Shown: positions 1-5,844, numbered from the stretch's first letter. The stretch: DNA of 8,434 bases from QHBQ01 sp038230695 (GCA_038230695.1 JBBRMT010000214.1:1-8434), one strand, 5' to 3'. Numbers and translations: made by a program. The notes: generated by a model not told the origin, from the letters alone.

Positions 1-43
1 ACCACTTGACCTTCACCCGAAGGGGCGAGCTGAGGGGGCAGAA

Positions 44-325
44 ATGGTCGATTATCGACCACTTCATAACCACAATGAGCCAGAGGACAGCCAGCAAAAT
101 GTCGAGGGTAGACATTTTGCTGGTAGCGATGAGCGTAGCGGGCGTACCCTGAGCAAGCAGGTGGCTGAACGCTGGCGACCGCTGGGCTTCTCCTATCTTA
201 CCCTACAGAATCTGCAACTGCAGGACATACCGACGAGTGAGCGCCACAGCCTGCTGGCTCTGCTGGATCAGTTGCAGACCGAGATTGAGCGGCTACGCCA
301 AGCAATGAGGAACAACGATGAATAG
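44..325 (+). CDS. Small charged protein with C-terminal helix, function unknown
   Basis: The gene encodes 93 residues of no family I recognise. The first ~45 residues are polar and probably disordered. Residues ~66-90 (SLLALLDQLQTEIERLRQAM) look like an amphipathic helix that could dimerise as a short coiled coil. The ATG at 44 follows a GAGGGGG ribosome-binding site at 32-38 with good spacing, which is why this start was chosen. The same frame is open to the left edge, so a longer, partial gene cannot be excluded. Its stop overlaps the start of the RHH gene by 8 bp, implying translational coupling. A small protein coupled to an RHH protein would fit an accessory role in partition or regulation, but this is inference. 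Two perfect inverted repeats lie inside its 5' part. Confidence 0.55.
   Translation: MVDYRPLHNHNEPEDSQQNVEGRHFAGSDERSGRTLSKQVAERWRPLGFSYLTLQNLQLQDIPTSERHSLLALLDQLQTEIERLRQAMRNNDE
45..61. repeat. Perfect 8-1-8 inverted repeat at the first gene's start
   Basis: TGGTCGAT and ATCGACCA flank a single T, overlapping the ATG of the first gene. The site is odd-symmetric and 17 bp long, the size of a dimeric repressor operator. A binder such as the neighbouring RHH protein is only a guess. Confidence 0.5.
91..123. repeat. Perfect 13-bp-arm inverted repeat inside the first gene
   Basis: CCAGCAAAATGTC (91-103) and GACATTTTGCTGG (111-123) are exact reverse complements around a 7-nt centre. In RNA this would be a stable hairpin within the coding sequence. 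In DNA it could be a binding site or partition site. No T-run follows on either strand, so it is not a standard terminator. Confidence 0.6.
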
Positions 326-533
326 CGAGCCGCGCCGCGACCTACCACCCAACACCGCACCGCCAACCGCCGGCGAGGCGAAGCGGGTGGTGCGCTCCTA
401 CCGCCTGAATGACGAATTGGCCCACCGCCTCGATGTGCTGGCGACCATCCAGCGCCGCAAGCTGTACGAGGCGCTAGAGGAGGCGATTGCCATGTATTTG
501 GATAAGTATGGCAACGCCGCCGACGGCTCGTGA
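318..533 (+). CDS. Ribbon-helix-helix (CopG/Arc-type) DNA-binding protein
   Basis: The product is 71 residues, the usual size for a CopG/MetJ-Arc family dimeric repressor. After a proline-rich N-terminal tail of ~22 residues comes the RHH pattern: a strand KRVVRSYRLN, helix A ELAHRLDVLATIQ, a basic turn RRK, and helix B LYEALEEAIAMYLDKY. In this family the strands of two subunits pair and enter the major groove. The ATG at 318 overlaps the end of the preceding gene and has GAGG at 307-310 as its ribosome-binding site. The next gene starts 21 bp downstream, so the three probably form one operon. On plasmids such proteins act as partition adaptors, copy-number repressors or antitoxins; no toxin-like partner is recognisable. 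The inverted repeats at 45-61 and 91-123 are possible targets (inference). Confidence 0.7.
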   Translation: MNSEPRRDLPPNTAPPTAGEAKRVVRSYRLNDELAHRLDVLATIQRRKLYEALEEAIAMYLDKYGNAADGS

Positions 534-554
534 TAAAGGCACAAGAGGTGAAGA

Positions 555-2045
555 ATGACTAACAAAGCGCTAAGCGCAGCAGATATTCTACAACTAGCCC
601 GTGTTGGCGAGAGCGAGACAGTGGAGTTCAAGCTGGAGCGCGAACGACAGCCTGAGCTGGGCGAGTTGTTCAGCGCCCTGGCAAATGGGCGCGGCGGCAT
701 TGTGCTGGTTGGCATCAGCGACGACGGCCAGGTGCTGGGGGTACAGGCGCTACGCGAACTCGATCTGCGTATTCATGCGGCGGCGCGTGGATGTAGACCA
801 GCGCTGGAGGAGTGGCTGAATATCTATACAGTTGAGGTTGAGGGAAAGGAAGTAGTTGTCATCCACGTTCCTGCGCTCGAAAATGCGGTTTACAGCTATG
901 GCGGCAGCTACCGCATCCGACGTGGAGCAGCCAATGTAGCGCTCTCGGATGTTCAAATCACCGACCTGGTGCTGCGAAGGCGCGGCGGCGACTATGATCA
1001 GCGACCTGCCCACGGCACGAGCCTCATGGATCTCGATGATGCAGCGATCAACGATGTGCTGCAAGGCCGCAGTGAGCGGAGCGGCCTGCTGGAAGAGCGC
1101 AGCATTATACCGACTTACCCAACCCCGCTAGCGTTCAATCGGCTGGTTGCCCTTAAGGTACTTAACAAGGAGGGCAGCGAGTTGCTACCGACGGTTGCTG
1201 GTATATTGATTGCTGGTCGCAGACCGCAAAGCGCTTTTTCTGAAGCGACGATCCAAATTGCCCGCTTTCGGGGTAAGGGGATGAGCGAGTTCCTCGACCG
1301 CGCCGAGCTAATCGGCACCATACCGGAGCAGCTTAGAGCGGCGCTAGCTTTCATCGCCCGCAACACCACCCTCGCCAGCCAAATTGGAGTGGTCGAGCGC
1401 ACCGATAACTATGCCTACCCGCCAATAGCTGTGCGTGAGGCGGTCGCCAATGCGTTGCTTCACCGAGACTACACGCAGCGGGCTAAAATTAACATCTCTA
1501 TTTTCGATGATCGCATTACTGTGCTTAACCCTGGTGAACTGTTGCCTTCGGTATCACTAGAGTACCTGGTGGGTAGCCACAAGCTACGCAATCACGCAAT
1601 CGGCCCCTTGATGTTCGCGCTGGGTCTGGTTGAGGCGTGGGGTTCAGGAATACCCAGGATGATTGAAGCATTGGAGGAGGCCGGTCTACCTGCGCCAGTA
1701 TTTCAAAGCGCCGATGGCTGGTTTAGCGTCACAATCTACGGCCAGGAAGTTGATAGCGCCAATCAGCGAAAAGTAGCGTCTGCTCCTAACCATGAGCTAA
1801 AAGCGGCGCTAATTGGCGGCCAATGGAAAAATCTGGGGCGGCGGCAGATACAGCTACTAAAGCAGTTCAGCGATACGGCTGGGGGCAGTATTACCTCAGC
1901 GGAGTATGCTGCAATATTCGGCATTTCGACAATGCAGGCGCTACGCGATCTCAGAGAACTGGTGGCAGCGGGCATACTTGAGCGCACCGGCGGCTCAAAA
2001 CACATCCAATATTTGATGCGACCGCCCTTGGATGAGCCGGAATAG
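555..2045 (+). CDS. AlbA_2 domain, GHKL ATPase-like transcriptional regulator (COG2865 type)
   Basis: The 496-residue protein matches the architecture of COG2865-type putative regulators. Residues ~19-135 form an AlbA_2 (Schlafen-AlbA-like) nucleic-acid-binding domain: ESETVEFK, then ALANGRGGIVLVGISDDG with the usual NxxGG motif, then SYRIRRGAAN. Residues ~285-395 resemble the HATPase_c_4 fold: AVREAVANALLHRDY with E295 and N299 as N-box-like residues, then DDRITVLNPGEL with N325-P326-G327, then AWGSGIPRM as a glycine motif. A winged helix-turn-helix follows at ~425-485 (GSITSAEYAAIFGISTMQAL, then RELVAAGILER). The length is normal and no frameshift is seen. A GAGGTG ribosome-binding site (545-550) lies 4 nt before the ATG. 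The family is common in mobile and defence-rich regions, but its reaction and target are poorly defined. Placement after the RHH gene suggests a regulatory role, which is inference. Confidence 0.8.
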   Translation: MTNKALSAADILQLARVGESETVEFKLERERQPELGELFSALANGRGGIVLVGISDDGQVLGVQALRELDLRIHAAARGCRPALEEWLNIYTVEVEGKEVVVIHVPALENAVYSYGGSYRIRRGAANVALSDVQITDLVLRRRGGDYDQRPAHGTSLMDLDDAAINDVLQGRSERSGLLEERSIIPTYPTPLAFNRLVALKVLNKEGSELLPTVAGILIAGRRPQSAFSEATIQIARFRGKGMSEFLDRAELIGTIPEQLRAALAFIARNTTLASQIGVVERTDNYAYPPIAVREAVANALLHRDYTQRAKINISIFDDRITVLNPGELLPSVSLEYLVGSHKLRNHAIGPLMFALGLVEAWGSGIPRMIEALEEAGLPAPVFQSADGWFSVTIYGQEVDSANQRKVASAPNHELKAALIGGQWKNLGRRQIQLLKQFSDTAGGSITSAEYAAIFGISTMQALRDLRELVAAGILERTGGSKHIQYLMRPPLDEPE

Positions 2046-2067
2046 ATTCGCATCATTTTAGATGTTA

Positions 2068-2108
2068 GGAATGTTGGGAATGTTGGGAATGTTGAGAATG
2101 CTGCGAAT
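2068..2108. repeat. 9-bp tandem repeat array (iteron-like)
   Basis: Three exact tandem copies of GGAATGTTG (2068-2076, 2077-2085, 2086-2094) are followed by AGAATGCTG (2095-2103) and a partial CGAAT (2104-2108). They lie just after the regulator gene and about 80 bp upstream of the predicted rep promoter. Short tandem repeats next to a rep gene can be initiator-binding iterons, although 9 bp is shorter than the typical 17-22 bp iteron. A slippage-generated simple repeat is the alternative. Confidence 0.6.
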
Positions 2109-2158
2109 AACGAAACATCAAGCTATGACAAAAATGACTGCCTCAGTAGAGTGAGCAA

Positions 2159-2202
2159 TTGCAAAATCCATGTGCAAAACACTCTTGTATTTTGCGCCAA
2201 AA
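2159..2202. promoter_or_regulatory. GCAAAA repeats and TTTTG/CAAAA dyad around the rep promoter
   Basis: TGCAAAA occurs at 2160-2166 and 2173-2179, 13 bp apart. TTTTG-CGC-CAAAA (2190-2202) forms a dyad inside the -35/-10 spacer of the predicted rep promoter. TGTGCAAAA (2171-2179) is one base from the DnaA-box reverse complement TGTGNATAA. These are plausible repressor or DnaA contacts, but short A-rich motifs arise easily by chance. Confidence 0.3.
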
Positions 2203-2213
2203 CAGGTTATCAT
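2185..2213 (+). promoter_or_regulatory. Predicted rep promoter
   Basis: TTGTAT (2185-2190) and TATCAT (2208-2213) are separated by exactly 17 bp, close to the sigma-70 consensus. Transcription would start near 2220 and give a ~290-nt leader before the rep ATG at 2510. Several hairpins lie in that leader: GCTCATG/CATGAGC (2258-2275), CCGCC/GGCGG (2287-2306) and AAACCCACTG/CAGTGGGTTT (2314-2352). Confidence 0.5.
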
Positions 2214-2307
2214 GTAGGCTAACAAAGGAGAAAACCGAACGCCTTAGCTAAAAACTCGCTCATGCACTCATGAGCCAACGCCCTTACCGCCGGGGCTTAA
2301 TGGCGGC

Positions 2308-2352
2308 AACAGAAAACCCACTGCATAGGCGACCAAGCTCGTCAGTGGGTTT
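2308..2352 (-). terminator. Intrinsic terminator of the predicted antisense RNA
   Basis: The exact 10-bp arms AAACCCACTG (2314-2323) and CAGTGGGTTT (2343-2352) surround a 19-nt loop. Read leftward, the stem is preceded by A residues and followed by TCTGTT, extending a TTTTCTGTT tract. Read rightward there is no T-run, so the hairpin would terminate only leftward transcription. In the rep mRNA the same sequence would be the antisense-binding hairpin. Confidence 0.55.
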
Positions 2353-2428
2353 CGAGGAATTACCAGACGCTCCTTGCGGACGCGCCCAGTGATATTTTGC
2401 TCTCTCATGGGAACATTGTTTTGTACCC
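2308..2428 (-). ncRNA. Predicted antisense RNA opposite the rep leader
   Basis: A strong leftward promoter (2435-2463) and a leftward intrinsic terminator (2308-2352) delimit an RNA of about 120 nt with no credible reading frame. It would be fully complementary to the leader of rep mRNA. Its predicted structure has a small stem with a GCAA tetraloop (around 2367-2386) and the terminator stem. The 19-nt loop of that stem contains CTTGGTCG, which includes a YUNR U-turn motif of the kind found in plasmid copy-control RNAs. In such systems the antisense RNA limits initiator synthesis. The delimiting signals are seen directly; the transcript and its role are inference. Confidence 0.5.
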
Positions 2429-2505
2429 AGGGGTATTATATCACCGTTAGCGGTGAATTGCAAGGGGTTAAGGGGGCAATTTGCACCCAATTTAGGAGGA
2501 ATTAA
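2407..2505 (+). CDS. Possible rep leader peptide
   Basis: An ATG at 2407 opens a 32-codon frame that ends with TAA at 2503-2505, only 4 nt before the rep ATG and across the rep ribosome-binding site. Its translation would pass through and open the GGGGTTAA/TTAACCCC stem. This is the geometry of leader peptides coupled to rep genes in some plasmids. Against it, no good ribosome-binding site precedes the ATG, and the peptide itself is unremarkable. In-frame GTG (2389) and TTG (2374) starts also lack clear binding sites. It could be a chance frame. Confidence 0.22.
   Translation: MGTLFCTQGYYITVSGELQGVKGAICTQFRRN
2435..2463 (-). promoter_or_regulatory. Strong leftward promoter with a dyad filling its spacer
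   Basis: On the minus strand TTGCAA (2463-2458) and TATAAT (2440-2435) are spaced by 17 bp, near the ideal sigma-70 promoter. The spacer contains TCACCG-TTAG-CGGTGA (2441-2456), a perfect 6-bp-arm dyad lying exactly between the -10 and -35 boxes. A protein bound there would be expected to control the antisense promoter. The start site would be near 2428. Confidence 0.6.
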
Positions 2506-2509
2506 CCCC
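2464..2509 (+). promoter_or_regulatory. Stem enclosing the rep ribosome-binding site
   Basis: GGGGTTAA (2464-2471) pairs exactly with TTAACCCC (2502-2509), the latter abutting the rep ATG. The rep Shine-Dalgarno AGGAGG (2494-2499) lies in the enclosed loop, 10 nt before the ATG. Such a stem could hinder ribosome loading and make rep translation depend on its opening, for example by the upstream leader frame. The pairing is seen; the regulatory effect is inference. Confidence 0.4.
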
Positions 2510-4294
2510 ATGAGTTACCTAAGTAACCGGCAGACAGCACAATCAGTCACCAGTGTAACTAATCCCTACCAATGGGGCAACCCCACAGTGACCAAAGTAA
2601 CCGACCGGCCAGGGGTTGGTAGCGCATCAGTTACTGCAGTAACCGGCGCACCTGGATTTAACCACCCGCTAGCAACCGCCAATCGCCAGGTTCGCCGCGC
2701 CGATGCAGCAGCTTCGCCAGCAAGCACTCATGAGGTCCAGGCAGATAATGCTCTGCGTAGTATAAAGTCGTCATCGGGGTGGGACTGGCGCGAACGTAGT
2801 ATGCTGTGGAAGCTGCGCCAGCACTACAAAGGCAAGCGCTTCCACATTGCCTACACGCTCTATGGCTGCCTCACGGAAATGGCTTCGCAGCAGCACAGCA
2901 ACGTTGCCGCACGGGTCTCCTGCCGCAAGTTGGGCGAGATGGCCCAGTGCAGCGAGAATGCCGCCCGCAACTATCTCCACGAGTTCTGCGAAATCGGGCT
3001 GATTAGCAGCAACCAAGCAACCCACAGCGCCAAGACCTATTATTTGCTGGCAGGGCCGACCACTAAACTGAATGAGCGTTGCATCGAGGTTGATGAAGGT
3101 GATGAGATGAGTGGCCCCGGCGCGGCGGATAGCCCCGCAGCACCGCGCAGGATGAAGCAGGGGTACACCGGCGCGGGCAGCACATACAATCGGCAGCATC
3201 TGGCGCAGAGCACTGATGAGCTAGTCGCAGAATGCCAGAAGCGACCAGAGGAGCGGGAGAGCGCCACCGGCGACGATACCGCTGGTGCAAACGGCAGGGC
3301 CAACGCCAGCGCAACGCCGGTAACGGACCAGGCGGTTGCTCTAGGTGCTGCTAGTAACGAGATGGGCAATGCTATGCTTGAATCCGCCAGCCAAACCACC
3401 GTACCATCGGCGCAGCCAGTAACACAGATAACTGGTGCGCTGGCTAGGGCAATGCAGAAGGCGATAGCAACTGGCGCTGTTTTGGAGGGGAGGGGTGCAG
3501 CCGGGTACACCCCCAAGGAGGCGAGGGGTACAGATAGCTGCACCCCTATACAAGAAGAGTATATAAAGCAAAAACGATCAAACAACACTGTTGGTGGTGA
3601 TCGATCGGGGTTCAATGAAGAAGAACATCGAGCGCTTGACCAAATGGTAGCACTGGGTGTGCGGCGCGGCCACGCCTTGCAACTTGTACAAACTAGCAAC
3701 CCCCAGCGCATTTGCCAAGTGATTGCCTACGTCAGAAAGCAACGGAACTTGTACAATGCTCCTGGTTTGGCGGTTGACCTGCTCCGCAGCGGCGACCCCA
3801 TCCCCAATCGCGCCGTTGCCGCCTACCCTGTGGCGGCAGGTTCGAGATACAAGCACACTGATGCTACGTATCCCCGAAATACCAGCGCCACCGGCGCAGT
3901 GACCGGAAATGTAGCGCTGGTACCAGAACCAGCAGAGCCAGGTGGAGTTGCTGACCAAGCCGCTTTGTCAGTGATCAGCGCTGTGCCACCGGCAGCGGCG
4001 GTCAATCCGGCGGTTACTGCGCCAGCACCTGTGCGTATCCACCGTGCGGCCACTGAGCATGAAACCGGCATTTGGCGGATAGCCTTTGACGAGCTTAAAA
4101 GCGCGGTCAGTCCGTCGGCTTGGAACGCACTACGCACGGCGCAGGTGGTTGGTGTTGACGAGAACGTTTGGCTAATTGCTACAGTGATGTCACATATCGC
4201 TAACTATACGGTTGCTGACGTGGAGCGTACCATCGGCAGCATCGCTGGTCGGACTATACAGGTAAAGTTCGTGCCGTTTGGATTTGGCAGCTAA
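2510..4294 (+). CDS. Probable plasmid replication initiator, winged helix plus C-terminal DnaA domain-I-like
   Basis: The 594-residue product starts at the ATG at 2510 because AGGAGG (2494-2499) is ideally placed. An in-frame GTG at 2453 has no binding site. Residues 12-53 are three 14-residue repeats of the form S/T-V-T-x-V-T. Residues ~112-172 form a winged helix-turn-helix (AARVSCRKLGEMAQCSENAA, then HEFCEIGLISSN). Residues ~200-365 are low-complexity linker. Residues ~370-428 (HRALDQMVALGVRRGHALQL, then APGLAVDLLRSG) resemble a small helical module that I recall from initiator-like proteins. Residues ~521-588 (IWRIAFDELKSAVSPSAWNA, ending RTIQVKFVPFG) match the DnaA N-terminal domain I pattern, here at the C terminus with no AAA+ domain. 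In DnaA, domain I contacts DnaB helicase, so this protein may bind origin DNA and recruit helicase (inference). The stop overlaps the convergent membrane gene by 4 bp. Confidence 0.68.
   Translation: MSYLSNRQTAQSVTSVTNPYQWGNPTVTKVTDRPGVGSASVTAVTGAPGFNHPLATANRQVRRADAAASPASTHEVQADNALRSIKSSSGWDWRERSMLWKLRQHYKGKRFHIAYTLYGCLTEMASQQHSNVAARVSCRKLGEMAQCSENAARNYLHEFCEIGLISSNQATHSAKTYYLLAGPTTKLNERCIEVDEGDEMSGPGAADSPAAPRRMKQGYTGAGSTYNRQHLAQSTDELVAECQKRPEERESATGDDTAGANGRANASATPVTDQAVALGAASNEMGNAMLESASQTTVPSAQPVTQITGALARAMQKAIATGAVLEGRGAAGYTPKEARGTDSCTPIQEEYIKQKRSNNTVGGDRSGFNEEEHRALDQMVALGVRRGHALQLVQTSNPQRICQVIAYVRKQRNLYNAPGLAVDLLRSGDPIPNRAVAAYPVAAGSRYKHTDATYPRNTSATGAVTGNVALVPEPAEPGGVADQAALSVISAVPPAAAVNPAVTAPAPVRIHRAATEHETGIWRIAFDELKSAVSPSAWNALRTAQVVGVDENVWLIATVMSHIANYTVADVERTIGSIAGRTIQVKFVPFGFGS
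2514..2643. repeat. Four helically phased GTNAC-N4-GTAAC sites in the 5' end of rep
   Basis: The sites are GTTACCTAAGTAAC (2514-2527), GTCACCAGTGTAAC (2546-2559), GTGACCAAAGTAAC (2588-2601) and GTTACTGCAGTAAC (2630-2643), the last a perfect 14-bp palindrome. All are preceded by A. Start-to-start distances are 32, 42 and 42 bp, close to 3, 4 and 4 turns of B-DNA, so all would face the same side. Copies 2-4 share the rep frame and encode the VTxVT repeats, but copy 1 is in another frame (SYLSN). Conservation therefore appears to act on DNA. They could be initiator-binding sites of an origin inside rep, or autoregulatory operators. A degenerate fifth copy lies at 3419-3432. Confidence 0.7.
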
Positions 4295-5844
4295 CTGGTC
4301 TTGCGCTGCTTCTTGCTGTGGGAACGCTTTGGCTGAGGCTTGTTCAGTGAAGTCGAATCCGGCCCATCAAGGATCGATGGGGGCAGCTTGGCCGCGCAAA
4401 AGCTGTCGTCGGGGAGCTTTATAAGCTGCCCATCCTTAACCATTCGACACAGGTTTGACTTGGTTTGATCCATTGTGCCTACGTCAAGCCCTTCTTTGTG
4501 AGCCAGGGCAATGATCGTGCCGGTGGTGAAGCGACCCTGTATCCATGTAATATCCAGCACCGTTCGCCGCTGGATAGTAAGCATACGGTATTCAGCAAGC
4601 GTAAAGTGGGGTACATCGTGGATCAAGGATTCAGTATCGGCCTCGCTAGCTGTTTCCTGCTGAATCCGCCTCCGCCTCTCTACATCGGCCTCGACGATGG
4701 CCGCGAAGGTAGGATTGAGAGGAGACATATTTATCCCATTCATCCGGTTCTGGGCAGCCTTCTCCATTATAGCAACCGAGCTGTAGAGCATTGGCTGTGT
4801 GGCAATACCTGGCGCGGCGTTGGCTATTACCATGTCGCCAGTACCCATGGCTAGCGCCTCTGCCGATATACCCATCTCCCGCGCACGATATTTATTATAG
4901 GCATCGCGTCCAGCTTGTGAGATGGCTGTGTCAGTGCCGACACCACAGAAAGCGATGGGGATCAGTAGAGCTAGAACCGAGTATCCCCACAGTCGTATTG
5001 CCGGGTTGAGAACCAAGGTATTAAGGCTCAAATGCAGCACGCCCCACATCTGATATAGGTTCTGGGGCTGCCCCCAGATGTAGCTTAGGGGCGCGGTGGC
5101 TAGCAATGCGCCCGTGACCACAACTCTGCGGTCCCCCACGCTATCGAGAACACCTTTGGCAGACCGGCGATTGACAACGATGAATATATAGCCGCTAGCC
5201 ACAGAAATCATGAACAAGGTCATTGCCATTAGCACCAGCGACCAAGTGAACAACCAGATTGCTGGCAGAAGCGCGAGGGCAACGATAATAGCAAGCGATC
5301 CACTCATAAAGATATCCCATTTTGTGTTTTCTCGGAGTTCCGGGATCGGCTTTTTAATTTGCCGATCACAGTTGGCAATGTTTCTGATTGTATCAGCGGC
5401 TGAGAATTGATAAACCCACGTCGCTAGTGCCGCGACGAGGATGGCGCTGGTCCACTCGGCATCGCCAAGCGAAAGGTGCAGCAGCATACGCTTGCCTTCA
5501 GACAGGTCAAGCAGATCGTTCATGCCCGGGTTGCCCCACACGAGAGAGGCTGCTGCGAGGCCGGGTACAAGCGGGGCAAAGGCAACAAGCCGCCAACTTG
5601 ACTTGCGCTTTTCTGCTGGCGCATGGCTGATAGCCGCCAGTGTTCTGCACAGCAGCAATGCCGCGACAACAAAGGCGGTGAACAATCCTTGCTCCACCGA
5701 TGGCTGGCTCGTCTTGTACAGACCACTAAGCTGCCAAGTAATCTTGAGAGCCAGGGTTACGCCAATGAGGGTGGTGACGAACTCGTAAGCATTGATCGTG
5801 CTTTTCTGGGCGAGAGCCACGCTTTTCTGCATGAGGGCTATCAT
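4291..5844 (-). CDS. Multi-pass membrane protein with possible C-terminal winged helix, function unknown
   Basis: I do not recognise a family for this 517-residue protein. About eight hydrophobic segments can be seen near residues 22-42, 54-73, 84-103, 131-148, 181-201, 203-225, 240-257 and 286-304. These are followed by a ~210-residue soluble, presumably cytoplasmic, tail. Within the tail, residues ~414-485 (FTLAEYRMLT, then TIIALAHKEGLDV, then SNLCRMVKDGQLIKLPDDSF) read like a winged helix-turn-helix with a wing. The last ~25 residues are basic. The start is the ATG at 5844, with AGGAGG 8 nt upstream, and a near-consensus promoter precedes it. It is transcribed separately and converges on rep with a 4-bp overlap. 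A membrane-bound regulator or DNA-tethering protein is conceivable but unproven. Confidence 0.6.
   Translation of the reverse strand: MIALMQKSVALAQKSTINAYEFVTTLIGVTLALKITWQLSGLYKTSQPSVEQGLFTAFVVAALLLCRTLAAISHAPAEKRKSSWRLVAFAPLVPGLAAASLVWGNPGMNDLLDLSEGKRMLLHLSLGDAEWTSAILVAALATWVYQFSAADTIRNIANCDRQIKKPIPELRENTKWDIFMSGSLAIIVALALLPAIWLFTWSLVLMAMTLFMISVASGYIFIVVNRRSAKGVLDSVGDRRVVVTGALLATAPLSYIWGQPQNLYQMWGVLHLSLNTLVLNPAIRLWGYSVLALLIPIAFCGVGTDTAISQAGRDAYNKYRAREMGISAEALAMGTGDMVIANAAPGIATQPMLYSSVAIMEKAAQNRMNGINMSPLNPTFAAIVEADVERRRRIQQETASEADTESLIHDVPHFTLAEYRMLTIQRRTVLDITWIQGRFTTGTIIALAHKEGLDVGTMDQTKSNLCRMVKDGQLIKLPDDSFCAAKLPPSILDGPDSTSLNKPQPKRSHSKKQRKTS

Noticed and set aside
3..152. Overlapping frame at the left edge, ending with TGA at 150
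   Set aside because: It could be the tail of an upstream gene, but it has no recognisable motif and competes with the better supported gene at 44. Another upstream frame stops at 7-9.
2220..2310. Known riboswitch, tmRNA, RNase P RNA or omega-RNA in the rep leader
   Set aside because: The hairpins do not match any conserved core I know, and no TnpB, IscB or matching metabolic gene is nearby. A rep leader explains the structure better.
2453..2509. Extended rep start at GTG 2453
   Set aside because: There is no ribosome-binding site before the GTG, while AGGAGG stands 10 nt before the ATG at 2510. The extension also lies inside the antisense promoter and stem region.
2284..2511. 75-codon leftward frame across the rep control region
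   Set aside because: It crosses the promoter, dyad and terminator signals, has no family resemblance, and starts where the complement of the rep ribosome-binding site lies.
3491..3548. GGGGTRCAG-type repeats and an inverted repeat inside rep
   Set aside because: They fall in the low-complexity linker and may reflect repeated GYTP/SCTP-like codons. One arm is mismatched and there is no link to another signal.
3040..3711. 223-codon leftward frame inside rep
   Set aside because: It is antisense to the low-complexity linker of rep, lacks a start signal and has no recognisable domain, so it is a shadow of the Ala/Thr-rich coding sequence.
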